64,000 nucleotides of DNA from assembly GCF_001748225.1 (NCBI RefSeq), contig NZ_BDFE01000017.1, forward strand, positions 248,001-312,000, read 5' to 3'. The first letter of the stretch is position 1, and each line of letters begins with the position of its first letter. Made by a program: the position numbers and the translations under genes. The notes below the pieces were generated by a model. It saw nothing but the letters and a program-made list of their open reading frames with translations, searched no databases and was not told the origin of the DNA. This stretch comes from Desulfoplanes formicivorans. GTDB taxonomy: Bacteria; Desulfobacterota; Desulfovibrionia; Desulfovibrionales; Desulfomicrobiaceae. This document shows, piece after piece, positions 52,554 to 60,812 of the stretch.

Positions 52554-53486
52554 ATGAACACTGATAAACGATTCATCCTTGTCCATCAGGGAGCCCTTGG
52601 CGATTTTCTCATGACGTGGCCGGTTCTCGCCAGCCTGCGCAAGGCACTGCCCACATCCGCATTGTTCTGGGCGGGATCCTCGGCTCGCCTCCCCCTGCTC
52701 CATCCGCTGGACATCACCTATGCTTCGCCCGCCTTGTTGCGAACCGTACGCCTGCTGCACCTGGGCGATGTTGGCTCTTCGGGGCTGGTGGACGCCAATG
52801 ACTTGATAATTTGGTTTGTTTTAAGGGAAAAACCAGCTCTGATCAAGCATGAAAACATTTTTTTTCTTCACGGCATGGACAAGGGAACATGTTGTCCCCC
52901 GTGGAAGATGTTTGCCCGGGGATTGACACAACACAACATTCCCTTTGACCCGCAGTGGCAGACAACTTTTCAGACCATGTTTCCCCGTCAGGTCCGGCAG
53001 GGCGACAAAAGGATTTTGCTTTTTCCCGGATCAGGAAATCCAGCCAAGAACTGGCCTCTGGTTCAATTTCTTGAACTGGCCGACTGGCTGCAGAATCAGG
53101 GATGGCATCCCATTATGGTCCTTGGTCCGGTTGAACAGGAAACCGGTCTGGCCTTGCCGGAGACCATGGAGCGCGCCTGTCCCGAAACCATCCATGAACT
53201 CATCGCCCTTCTTCAGCAAGCCGTATATGTTATAGGTAATGATTCCGGCCCCATGCACCTGGCCGGATACATGGGCATACGCGGATTGAGCATCTTTGGT
53301 CCCACCTCGCCCGAACAATGGGGCCCCCTGGGAATGGACGTCCTGAGCCTGCGCCTGGCATGCAGCCCCTGCACCCGAACGGCCAGAATTGTCTGCCCCG
53401 ATCCCGTGTGCATCCACAATATCACCCTGGACCAGGTCATCGCCAGAATCAGGCCGGCCCTTGCCCGTCTGTTCCAGGCCCCATAA
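52554..53486 (+). CDS. GT9-family heptosyltransferase-like protein
   Basis: A 310-residue GT-B protein of the ADP-heptose:LPS heptosyltransferase family. FILVHQGALGDFLMTWPVLA is the N-terminal glycine loop (Gly-Ala-Leu-Gly-Asp), ILLFPGSGNPAKNWPLVQF the donor-domain start, and YVIGNDSGPMHLAGYMGIRG plus SIFGPTSPEQWGPLG the nucleotide-sugar signature. CSPCTRTARIVCPDPVC is a Cys-rich end usual in this family. It probably adds heptose to the LPS inner core; the GmhB-type phosphatase at 23.6 kb would supply the donor pathway. Confidence 0.88.
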   Translation: MNTDKRFILVHQGALGDFLMTWPVLASLRKALPTSALFWAGSSARLPLLHPLDITYASPALLRTVRLLHLGDVGSSGLVDANDLIIWFVLREKPALIKHENIFFLHGMDKGTCCPPWKMFARGLTQHNIPFDPQWQTTFQTMFPRQVRQGDKRILLFPGSGNPAKNWPLVQFLELADWLQNQGWHPIMVLGPVEQETGLALPETMERACPETIHELIALLQQAVYVIGNDSGPMHLAGYMGIRGLSIFGPTSPEQWGPLGMDVLSLRLACSPCTRTARIVCPDPVCIHNITLDQVIARIRPALARLFQAP

Positions 53487-53492
53487 ACAAAA

Positions 53493-53525
53493 CCGGGTCA
53501 TGAGTTACCCATTCTCATGACCCGG
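53493..53525. terminator. Hairpin after the GT9 gene
   Basis: Perfect 12-bp stem (53493-53504 with 53514-53525, CCGGGTCATGAG) with a 9-base loop, flanked by short A and T tracts. It follows the GT9 stop by seven bases. Confidence 0.75.
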
Positions 53526-53670
53526 CTTTGACAAAAAGAGGAAGTGCTCTTTACATTGCAACCGTCAGGCCACTTTTCCCTTTTGTGCCCAAAAAAATAA
53601 AAATTAATTATATTACAGCATGTTGCATGACGCCATATCCTTCACCCTTTGAGCTCTTGTCCGAGCGAAA

Positions 53671-53688
53671 GGTACAATAATTTGTACC
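53671..53688. repeat. Small inverted repeat in an intergenic region
   Basis: GGTACAA-TAAT-TTGTACC, a perfect 7-bp inverted repeat, lies in the 325-base gap between the GT9 and TsaC-like genes. It could be an operator or a hairpin. The nearby text also has GGTTCA and TGAACC arms (53709-53736), so this gap may be a degenerate structured element. No gene is seen. Confidence 0.4.
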
Positions 53689-53811
53689 GGCCCTGTCTCC
53701 CGGCCAGAAGGGTTCAATTTTTTATACCGGCCTGAACCTCCGGCTGCCATAAGTTCAGATGTCATCCCCGGCAGCCCCGGATCAATCAGTCCAAAGCTAT
53801 CAGGCGACCCC

Positions 53812-54432
53812 TTAGCCTCCGTTGTCCACAACAGTGATCCCGCGTGCCCTGAATCGTGACAGGTCAATGGCTCCCTGGCGAAGGACCCGCACCCGGGACG
53901 GTGCCAGTACCTCGATCAACGTGGATGGATCTCCCCCGCCGGCAAAAGGCTGATCTTCAACCACGCTGTCCACCCGTGATCTGAGCCCGGGATCAAGATC
54001 TTCCAATCGGGTCGGTCCCGGCTGGCCGCTGGGATTGGCCGAAGTGGCCACAAGAGGTGCGTTGGCCAGGCAGCACAAGGCCTGGGCCACGGGATGGGGC
54101 GTCCATCTGATGGAAGTGCGTTTGTAGTCATCCATGACTTGGGAGGGAAACACGCCCTTCATGGTCACCAATACCGACAATGGACCCGGCCAGAATGCCC
54201 GGACAATGGAAGTGATGGCGTCATCAACCCGGGTAAAACGCATATATTGCTCCCATGTCCCCACAATCAGGGGAAGGGGTTTGGCCGCATCCCGGTTTTT
54301 GGCGTGAAACACCCTGTCCACGGCGTCCTGGTTGTTGCCAAGACAGCCCAGGGCATACAGGGTTTCCGTGGGATAGATCACGATCCCGCCCGACTTGATA
54401 ATCCGTGCCGCCTGCAGTAACGATTTGCTCAT
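53812..54432 (-). CDS. Sua5/YciO/YrdC-family protein (TsaC-like)
   Basis: A 206-residue protein from the ATG at 54432 (AGGAAG upstream). SGGIVIYPTETLYALGCLGN is the conserved Lys/Arg-Ser-Thr nucleotide-binding start, NRDAAKPLPLIVGTWEQ follows, and WPGPLSVLV plus PLVATSANPSGQPGPTRLED are the family hallmarks. TsaC makes threonylcarbamoyl-AMP for t6A modification of ANN-decoding tRNAs. Frame extension to 54846 overlaps another gene and is not used. YciO-type paralogues cannot be excluded. Confidence 0.85.
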   Translation of the reverse strand: MSKSLLQAARIIKSGGIVIYPTETLYALGCLGNNQDAVDRVFHAKNRDAAKPLPLIVGTWEQYMRFTRVDDAITSIVRAFWPGPLSVLVTMKGVFPSQVMDDYKRTSIRWTPHPVAQALCCLANAPLVATSANPSGQPGPTRLEDLDPGLRSRVDSVVEDQPFAGGGDPSTLIEVLAPSRVRVLRQGAIDLSRFRARGITVVDNGG

Positions 54433-54576
54433 GCTTGCTTCCTGATTGCCCTGGTGAGCAAAAAATGCCTCCCCTTGATCGTGGGACCTGGGAACGGATG
54501 CTTCACAACTGGGCATTTTTTGCTCATACAATTTATAACATACTGTTTTTTCAAATATAAAATTAACATTTTTCCC

Positions 54577-54592
54577 TGGCAGACTATTTGCT
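54577..54592 (+). promoter_or_regulatory. Sigma-54-type promoter
   Basis: TGGCAGACTATTTGCT matches the -24/-12 pattern: GG at 54578-54579 and GC at 54590-54591, 12 bases apart, with an AT-rich upstream stretch. It lies 28 bases before the 166-aa gene. Confidence 0.6.
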
Positions 54593-54619
54593 TGATGCAG
54601 GCAAACACAGGAGAAGACC

Positions 54620-55120
54620 ATGAAAATACAAACCGAACAACTCCAGCACCTTGTTGACAAGCAGACATCCAAGGTGTCCGGACGCAAGGATACCGCTGGG
54701 TTTGATGATCTTCTGGCCAGGGAAATGCAGGAAAAGGGTTCACAGGCCGCCACCAAGGCCACAGAGCCCCAGGCAACCCAGGCAACAGCACCCCCTTCTT
54801 CCGGGATTCTCGGACTGCATTCCCTGTTTGCTACCCAGCAGGTCAATCCTTCTGTCAGTCACCAGGAGCTCATGAATACCATGGACGGCGTCTTGAACCA
54901 ACTGGATCAGTATGCGGCAAAACTGGGCTCTCCGGACGTCAGCCTGCGCAGTGTCTATGAGGAACTCCAGGGCGTCGGCCAACAGATGGATCAATTGCGC
55001 CAAACCATGCAGGCCCAGGGAACTTCTTCGCCGGAACTTGATGCCCTGTATTCGGAAATGGAAATTCTGGCGACCACGGAAACCTTCAAGCTCAATCGGG
55101 GCGACTACTCCGCTGGTTGA
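54620..55120 (+). CDS. Hypothetical helical protein, 166 aa
   Basis: A soluble protein with a low-complexity Ala/Thr/Gln linker (about residues 41-62, QAATKATEPQATQATAPPSS) and helical C-terminal half (MDGVLNQLDQYAAKLGSPDV, YEELQGVGQQMDQLRQTMQA). No signal peptide or enzymatic motif is seen. The sigma-54-type promoter and a Gln-rich helical composition are reminiscent of flagellar accessory proteins of Desulfovibrio-type bacteria, but no flagellar gene is nearby; the role is unknown. AGGAGAAG lies just before the start. Confidence 0.65.
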   Translation: MKIQTEQLQHLVDKQTSKVSGRKDTAGFDDLLAREMQEKGSQAATKATEPQATQATAPPSSGILGLHSLFATQQVNPSVSHQELMNTMDGVLNQLDQYAAKLGSPDVSLRSVYEELQGVGQQMDQLRQTMQAQGTSSPELDALYSEMEILATTETFKLNRGDYSAG

Positions 55121-55130
55121 CCCCAAAGCA

Positions 55131-55222
55131 GGAAAGGCCGGAACAAGGGAGAACGGAAGCCACAATCCGTTTCTCCCCACAGGGCACCTTGTGCAGGTTC
55201 GCCCTTGTCCGGCCTTTCTCTT
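55131..55222. terminator. Large structured intergenic element between convergent genes
   Basis: A 17-bp outer stem (about 55132-55149 with 55202-55219, one bulged base) encloses a strong inner hairpin (GGGAGAACGGA with TCCGTTTCTCCC) and a weaker one. A T-rich tract follows on the plus strand. It probably acts as a bidirectional terminator for the 166-aa gene and pncC, but the branched shape is larger than needed for that. Confidence 0.5.
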
Positions 55223-55232
55223 GTTTTTCCTT

Positions 55233-55724
55233 TTACGTTTCGGGTATTGCCCGGACCAGCCCCGCCAGGGCGGTCCATGCGCTTTGGCACTTGATCTCCC
55301 TCCTGGTCCCTGAAAAATGCCCGCAAACGGCCCATGCCCGTCCCTGGACCGACCAGCCGATCCAGACCGTGCCCACAGGCTTGTCCGGAGATCCTCCCGA
55401 AGGCCCGGCAATGCCCGAAAGGGCCACTCCCACATCCGCGCCCGTTACCCGGCACACCCCCCGGACCATGTCCAGAACGCAGGGCTGACTGACTGCGCCA
55501 TGGGTTTGAAGAATCCGCCCATCCACCCCCAAAAGCCGCATTTTGAGATCATTGCTGTAAGATATGATCCCCCCCAGATACCAGTGAGAACTGCCGGCCA
55601 CATTGGTGAGTTCATGGCCCACCAGCCCGCCGGTACAGGATTCGGCCGTGGCCATCATCCATTTTCTGGCTTCCAGCCTCTCACCCAGCTCGGCCACAAG
55701 GGATTGCATGGTTTGATCGTGCAT
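55233..55724 (-). CDS. pncC: Nicotinamide-nucleotide amidase (PncC/CinA C-terminal)
   Basis: A 163-residue stand-alone CinA C-terminal domain; GGAGGAG precedes the ATG at 55724. MMATAESCTGGLVGHELTNV holds the catalytic Ser in ESCTGG, YLGGIISYSNDLKMRLLGVD follows, and GIAGPSGGSPDKPVGTVWIG is the family end motif. It deamidates NMN to nicotinate mononucleotide in the pyridine nucleotide salvage cycle. It is encoded 20 bases after the DUF456 gene on the same strand. Confidence 0.93.
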   Translation of the reverse strand: MHDQTMQSLVAELGERLEARKWMMATAESCTGGLVGHELTNVAGSSHWYLGGIISYSNDLKMRLLGVDGRILQTHGAVSQPCVLDMVRGVCRVTGADVGVALSGIAGPSGGSPDKPVGTVWIGWSVQGRAWAVCGHFSGTRREIKCQSAWTALAGLVRAIPET

Positions 55725-55743
55725 GATCTCCTCCCGATGCCTT

Positions 55744-56241
55744 TCACGCAAAAAGTTTGGGAATGCCCGTCCAGAGCATGACCCCGCCAAGCCCCATCTT
55801 GACGATCAGCCCGAAAACCTTGCCCCACATGGCCCCCACTGCGGCCTTGCTGGCAAGGTCGAAACGCATGCCCCCCAGAAGTTCCAGACCCAGACTGCCC
55901 AGATACGCCCCCACAAAGGAACCCGGAATGGCCCCGGCGCCCAGGAAAAAGGGAGCACCCAGGATGGCCCCCACAAAGGCCCCGAGCATGGCTCCGACAT
56001 TTCCCTTTTTCGTGCCCCCGGAGCGTTTGCCACTCCAGAAAAGGGCCATATATTCAAGCCCCTCGCCCACCAGGGCCAGGCAGGTGAGCACTGTGAAAAA
56101 CATCCATCCCATGTCGGCACCCGGGTGCAACCATTTCCACAGGCCCAAAAGGACCAGGATGCACCAATTGCCGGGCAGACCCAGAAAATGGGTGCAAAAA
56201 CTCAGCACCAGAAGGACAACAAACAAAACAGCCAGAATCAA
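55744..56241 (-). CDS. DUF456-family membrane protein
   Basis: A 165-residue, very hydrophobic, glycine-rich protein starting with TTG at 56241 (GGGAG upstream). Helices lie at about 1-25, 40-68 and 82-165; GNVGAMLGAFVGAILGAPFF and PGSFVGAYLGSLGLELL are the glycine-zipper repeats typical of DUF456. The function of the family is unknown. It probably shares a transcript with pncC. Confidence 0.8.
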   Translation of the reverse strand: MILAVLFVVLLVLSFCTHFLGLPGNWCILVLLGLWKWLHPGADMGWMFFTVLTCLALVGEGLEYMALFWSGKRSGGTKKGNVGAMLGAFVGAILGAPFFLGAGAIPGSFVGAYLGSLGLELLGGMRFDLASKAAVGAMWGKVFGLIVKMGLGGVMLWTGIPKLFA

Positions 56242-56408
56242 TGGATGCTCCCGAGGCGGAAAAGCCCATGCATGAAGCGGAATGCACCTGCGCCAGGAAC
56301 AAGGACGGGTGCTTCCGCAAGGAGGTCAAACCGGACGTGGAACAAGATTGTCATATCGCGAGAAAGGGTCGGGGATCTTACGGCCGGGCACAGCCGTCCA
56401 GGGGATGG

Positions 56409-57464
56409 CTACGCCGTCTGCCTGCCCTGTTTGATCAGATGGAATACCATGGACGCATACCTTCCCGAGGCAACATCCGGGAGGGAAAACAAAGGGAGCT
56501 CGGCCGGGGGAAAGGAACCGGTCAATCCGAAATACAGATCGGCAGAGATCTGATCCAGGGCAGGGGCCATTTCTTCCCACAGATCATGAGCCGCGATAAA
56601 GGGCATGCCATGGGTCCGACATTGCAGGGGACGATTGGCAAAAACAAGGCAGGCCCCCTCATCGGAAAAGGGACACAGGGTTTGCGTGCCCACCAGACAA
56701 TGTCTGCCTTCGGCCGTCACCGTTCCCGTGGCTTCCCGTTCCTTGCGGGCCACAATGGCCGCCCGTTCAATAATTTCCATGCGCACCTTGCTGGGCAATT
56801 GGGCATCCTGGACCCGACGCAGATATTCTGCCTCCACAAGGGTCATGCGGATGGGGGTTGTACAACAGGCCATGGAATCCCTGCCACAGATCGACATGTC
56901 CTGTTGTCCGGCACGCAATCGGTCCACTTCATCCCGGATATTCTCATACTCCTGAAGAAACGGGACCAGATCCACCCCTTTGGGGACTTCAAGAGAAGGT
57001 TCCCGCAAGGTCAATTTGCCGGTCCTGCGGCCGTATTTGCGCACGGTCCACCACTGTTCGAAATTGGCTGGCTTGGCCCGCAGATTTTTGAGAATCTTGG
57101 CAGCCATCTTGTGCCCGAGCCCCTTGCGCAAAAGATACAGGTTGAGCACGGTTCCGGTCCGTCCGATGCCGTGCCGGCAGTGGATGTACACCTTCTTGCC
57201 CAGGTACAAGGACTCGTCCAGCCATTCCAGGGCAGGCTCCATGGTCCCGAGATCAGGAGCGTCCTCGTCGGCAATGGGCAGGTAATAGACCTCAAAGCCG
57301 TGATCCCGCTCAATGGTATGCAGATCACTGAACTCACCGCACAAATTCAAAATGGCCCGGATCCCCTGGTCGCGCAACGCGTCGAGCTGGGCATGGGACA
57401 TGGGCGCGCCGCCCACGGCAAGCTGGGAGGTGACCCAGGTAAAAAAGGACCGGGAAGTGGTCAT
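56409..57464 (-). CDS. Dual-specificity phosphatase fused to a Cys-rich YkgJ-like domain
   Basis: A 351-residue protein. Residues about 1-150 form a dual-specificity/tyrosine phosphatase with the P-loop HCRHGIGRTGT and general-acid Asp region PIADEDAPDLG. Residues about 185-340 contain Cys pairs in SICGRDSMACC, HCLVGTQTLCPF and NRPLQCRTHGMPF, similar to the YkgJ-type CxxC metal/Fe-S domain. Its start overlaps the PEP-synthase-like gene by four bases, so the two proteins and the receiver gene form one operon. It may dephosphorylate a partner in a redox-dependent way; this is inference. Confidence 0.8.
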   Translation of the reverse strand: MTTSRSFFTWVTSQLAVGGAPMSHAQLDALRDQGIRAILNLCGEFSDLHTIERDHGFEVYYLPIADEDAPDLGTMEPALEWLDESLYLGKKVYIHCRHGIGRTGTVLNLYLLRKGLGHKMAAKILKNLRAKPANFEQWWTVRKYGRRTGKLTLREPSLEVPKGVDLVPFLQEYENIRDEVDRLRAGQQDMSICGRDSMACCTTPIRMTLVEAEYLRRVQDAQLPSKVRMEIIERAAIVARKEREATGTVTAEGRHCLVGTQTLCPFSDEGACLVFANRPLQCRTHGMPFIAAHDLWEEMAPALDQISADLYFGLTGSFPPAELPLFSLPDVASGRYASMVFHLIKQGRQTA

Positions 57465-59899
57465 CCGCTGTAAAACTCCTTGATCAGGGGATCGATCTGT
57501 TCCGGGTTATCCAGACGCATATCCATGAGCCGGGTCATGGCAAGCACCCGCCCGAGACGGACCAGAGCCTTGCGGGTCTTTTCCGGAGAAAACCGATTCA
57601 TGTGCGCGTCCAGCCGGTCTCCCTTGATGCTCACCTGAAACCCGGTTTCCCCAAGGACACGGGCGATGAACTCAAGACGCAAAAGCCGTCCCTCCCTGTC
57701 TGCTCCGCCACCCTTGAACCGGAAATTCACATAGGTGTTTTTGGAGTTTTCAGCGAGCAGGCTGTCCACAACCGAAAAATGATATCCGAAACGCAAAAGA
57801 ACATGGGTGTAGCGATGGGAAACAACAGCATAACTGGCCAAAAGCGCGCTTTTGGCACCAAAGATCCCGGCACTGATCCGGTCGAATTCCTCCCAGTCCA
57901 TGTGCGGCATGCGGCTGTCCCAGAAAATGTCCGGGCTGGCAAGCCCCTTCCAGAGCTTCCTCATGGGAAGACATCGGATATCAGAAGGCGTGACGGTTCG
58001 CCGCCGATGATTGCGGATCAGGCCTCCTCCAAGATCAACAATACGCATGGACAGGGGCAGATTCGACTCCAGATTCTTGGCCCGGCCCATCCCCCTTCCG
58101 GTCCTGTCCACCAGGGCAAACATGGTACGAACCGCTTTTTCATGCACCAGGCGGACAACATCGTGCAGGGAACGACAATGGTCCAGATCAAAATCCCGAG
58201 ACGAGGCGTCTGTCAGATGCAGGGTCCCGATGGTATCCATGACCTGCGCAAGTCTCTGGGCCACCGAGGAAGCTTCCGGGTCAAACCGCTTGGTGGAGGC
58301 AGCCACCAACGCATCCACCCGTCCAGGGTAGATTCTGGCCGCATGGCCGTCCATGGTAATATGGTCCTGGTCCGCAAGACAGGTAACAACGTCCTGTCCC
58401 ACCAGCACGGGAATGCCGAACTCCCGGGCAATGGCTGCAAAATGACAGGCCCTGCTTCCCGACATGGCCACAACACCACGAACGCGATCCATGACCGCAA
58501 CCAGTTCGGGCCGCAACGAGGCAACCACCAGGATGCACCCGTGGGGCACTCCGCTCAAATCATGGCAATCCGTCAGAATATGCACCGGGCCATGGGCTGT
58601 GCCGGCGGCTGCCCGGCACAAATCAAGGGGAAAGGGGGCAACATCAATGGAAGGGGCTGACGGCTGGCAGACAGGCTTGACCGGCCCGGTCAAGGGGCGT
58701 GTCTGGAGGATGAATAAACGACCCTGATCATCAAAAGCCCACTCCAGATCCTGGGGTTCACCCTGGATCTCTTCGATCCGCATGGCCGTCTCAATGAGCT
58801 GGGCATACGCCTCTGGTTCCAGGCGTCCTGCCGGCTTGGCCATGACCTCACGGGTATCCCGGGCCACCAGACAGGTTTGGGGAACCTGCTCGCCATCCAT
58901 AAGGTGTTCACCTCTTCCGGCAACCTCATAGATTCCCAGGTCATTGTCTGATCCCGAAGGATCACGGGTATAGACCACCCCGCTGGCTAGAGGATCGATC
59001 ATGGGCTGGATCAGCACGGCCATGGGCGTTTCCGTATCGGTGAAACCGTGGTGTATCCTGTAGAACAGGGCGTTGGGACTGTACTTGCCGGCCAGCACCC
59101 GCTTGTAGGCATGAAGAAGGTTTTCCGGCTCCACATCCAGCACGCTTTCATACTGCCCGGCAAAGGAAAACGAACCGTCTTCGGCCACGGCGCTGCTGCG
59201 CACGATGAGCCTGGAACCGCCGCCGGCACCAAGACATGATTCAATCCCGGCGTTCAGGGCCTCGACCACGGGTTGGGGCACGTCTCCGGCCAGAATCAGA
59301 TCCTGCATGTACCGGGCAAGCTTGGCCATCCGGACCTGATCATGGGGACGGATACTCTGCAGGGCCCGGTCAAGGCGAAAACGCAGATCATTGTGTTCCA
59401 CAAAAAGCTGCCACGCCCTGGAAGTGACCACGCAACCGGGCAGAATCCGGATGTCCTCATGGGGCATAACCCGGGCCAGGGCAGCCGCCTTGCCCCCCAC
59501 AAGCTGTTCATCCAGCAGATGGCCATCAAGAAACAGCACATACGGCGGATCTGAAGGAGGGGAAGGCTCTGAACAGGCCGCAAGAAGATCCTCGGCCAAC
59601 TGATGATGCCATTGAAGAATGGCTCGCGCCGAGCCCGGCGACATGATTTCAAAGGCCTGGATCATCTTCCGGGTTGCCTTGATGGCCCGGCGTATCAGCC
59701 AGACAATCCTGGCCCAATCGGCACATTCGTGACCCTGACGGATTTCCTGGAGATCGGCGATGATTTCCAGGCCCATGTTGTCATAATGGAGCAGGTCCAT
59801 GAAGGCATTGTACCGCTCACGCATGAGGGTACCCGGCATGAAAACCTTGCGGGCCAGATGGGAAAGGGAAGGATGGTTCATGGAAGCAAAACGGGTCAC
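57461..59899 (-). CDS. PEP-synthase-like ATP-grasp/phosphohistidine protein
   Basis: An 812-residue protein. An N-terminal helical region (1-120) precedes a PPDK_N ATP-grasp domain (about 125-405; LVGGKAAALARV, SRLIVRSSAVAEDGSFSFAG, LEWAFDDQGRLFILQTRPLT) and a swivelling domain (about 440-525) with the acceptor His in SGSRACHFAAIAREFGIPV. The last 270 residues (about 540-812) are not the PEP TIM barrel of PEP synthase. Without that domain a PEP synthase reaction is unlikely; another small molecule may be phosphorylated. GTG 59899 overlaps the receiver stop; ATG 59881 is an alternative start. Confidence 0.8.
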   Translation of the reverse strand: MTRFASMNHPSLSHLARKVFMPGTLMRERYNAFMDLLHYDNMGLEIIADLQEIRQGHECADWARIVWLIRRAIKATRKMIQAFEIMSPGSARAILQWHHQLAEDLLAACSEPSPPSDPPYVLFLDGHLLDEQLVGGKAAALARVMPHEDIRILPGCVVTSRAWQLFVEHNDLRFRLDRALQSIRPHDQVRMAKLARYMQDLILAGDVPQPVVEALNAGIESCLGAGGGSRLIVRSSAVAEDGSFSFAGQYESVLDVEPENLLHAYKRVLAGKYSPNALFYRIHHGFTDTETPMAVLIQPMIDPLASGVVYTRDPSGSDNDLGIYEVAGRGEHLMDGEQVPQTCLVARDTREVMAKPAGRLEPEAYAQLIETAMRIEEIQGEPQDLEWAFDDQGRLFILQTRPLTGPVKPVCQPSAPSIDVAPFPLDLCRAAAGTAHGPVHILTDCHDLSGVPHGCILVVASLRPELVAVMDRVRGVVAMSGSRACHFAAIAREFGIPVLVGQDVVTCLADQDHITMDGHAARIYPGRVDALVAASTKRFDPEASSVAQRLAQVMDTIGTLHLTDASSRDFDLDHCRSLHDVVRLVHEKAVRTMFALVDRTGRGMGRAKNLESNLPLSMRIVDLGGGLIRNHRRRTVTPSDIRCLPMRKLWKGLASPDIFWDSRMPHMDWEEFDRISAGIFGAKSALLASYAVVSHRYTHVLLRFGYHFSVVDSLLAENSKNTYVNFRFKGGGADREGRLLRLEFIARVLGETGFQVSIKGDRLDAHMNRFSPEKTRKALVRLGRVLAMTRLMDMRLDNPEQIDPLIKEFYSG

Positions 59900-60252
59900 C
59901 CCAGCATCTCGGCCACCTTGGTTTCGAGTTCATCCTTGTCAATGGGCTTGACGCAGTATTCCACGGCTCCCAGGCTGAGGGACTCCCGAGCCGTTTCCAG
60001 GGTGGGATAGCCGGTCAGCATCATCACCTTGATGTCCGAAGAAATACGCATCAATTCCTCAAGGACTTCCATCCCGCTCATCTTTTTCAGTTTCATGTCC
60101 AAGATGGCCAGATCAACAGGATTCTTGCGGGCAAAATCAATGCACTCCTCTTCTTCGGTAAAGGAGTGGACCGTGTGCCCCTTGCGGGAAAGAATCCTCT
60201 TGATGAGGGTACCTGCATCCTGAACATCGTCGAGTACAAGTATGTTTGCCAT
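59896..60252 (-). CDS. Single-domain response regulator (CheY-like receiver)
   Basis: A 118-residue receiver domain: ILVLDDVQDAGTLIKR has the acidic pair, DLAILDMKLKKMSGMEVLEE the phospho-acceptor Asp, VMMLTGYPTLETARESLSLG the Thr, and YCVKPIDKDELETKV the conserved Lys. There is no output domain. It is the first gene of the operon with the PEP-synthase-like and phosphatase-fusion genes and probably acts by protein contact with them. No histidine kinase is adjacent. Confidence 0.93.
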   Translation of the reverse strand: MANILVLDDVQDAGTLIKRILSRKGHTVHSFTEEEECIDFARKNPVDLAILDMKLKKMSGMEVLEELMRISSDIKVMMLTGYPTLETARESLSLGAVEYCVKPIDKDELETKVAEMLG

Positions 60253-60587
60253 GACAGCTCCCGGGTCATGATGTAAAGTAGCTGTGCTACCCTATTCCAC
60301 CCCCTTGCAAAGGTCAAAATCAACGTGCATGTTCAGGGAGACGCCCGCCCAACCGGAGTGGACAGACGAGTCAAAATTTCTTGTTTTCGAATAAAATCGA
60401 ATGGTTATAAAAAGTTAAACACATAATCAGGCCAATAAACCAGCGTATGGCGTGACTCTGCGCCCCCTTTCCTTGCCTGGACAGAGAGACGGATGGCACA
60501 AAAAAAAGACTCAAAATCGAACCATAAAATTGAGATCAATTTTCAGCAATCTCGTAATTATTTAAAATAAAAGATGTTAATATTTGT
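60253..60587. other. AT-rich intergenic region
   Basis: About 335 bases between divergent transcription units. No reading frame of note or stable hairpin was recognised; it presumably holds the promoter of the receiver operon on the minus strand. Confidence 0.5.
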
Positions 60588-60605
60588 TTGTGATTTAAGT
60601 CACAA
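60588..60605. promoter_or_regulatory. HcpR/CRP-FNR-type operator palindrome
   Basis: TTGTGATTTAAGTCACAA is a perfect TTGTGA-N6-TCACAA palindrome. That is the published consensus of HcpR, the CRP/FNR-family regulator of hcp and sulfate-reduction genes in Desulfovibrio. It is 208 bases upstream of the DUF169 start, in an AT-rich stretch, so either HcpR or a CRP-like protein may control the DUF169-TauE operon. Confidence 0.65.
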
Positions 60606-60812
60606 TATTTTATTGTTTTTACCACAAATCACAAAAAATCATGTTCAAAAAAATTCTTTTTTTCCCATTTTTGCTTTTGCACCCGCCCGAACCTAAGGAC
60701 ACACGTGCATGTGCAAAATATCACGAAAGCGCACCCGAGGCCCCATTTCCTTGCAGGTCCGCTGCAAGGCCTCTGGTATAACCCTTCAACCTTATGTCCC
60801 GACGAGGTGATC

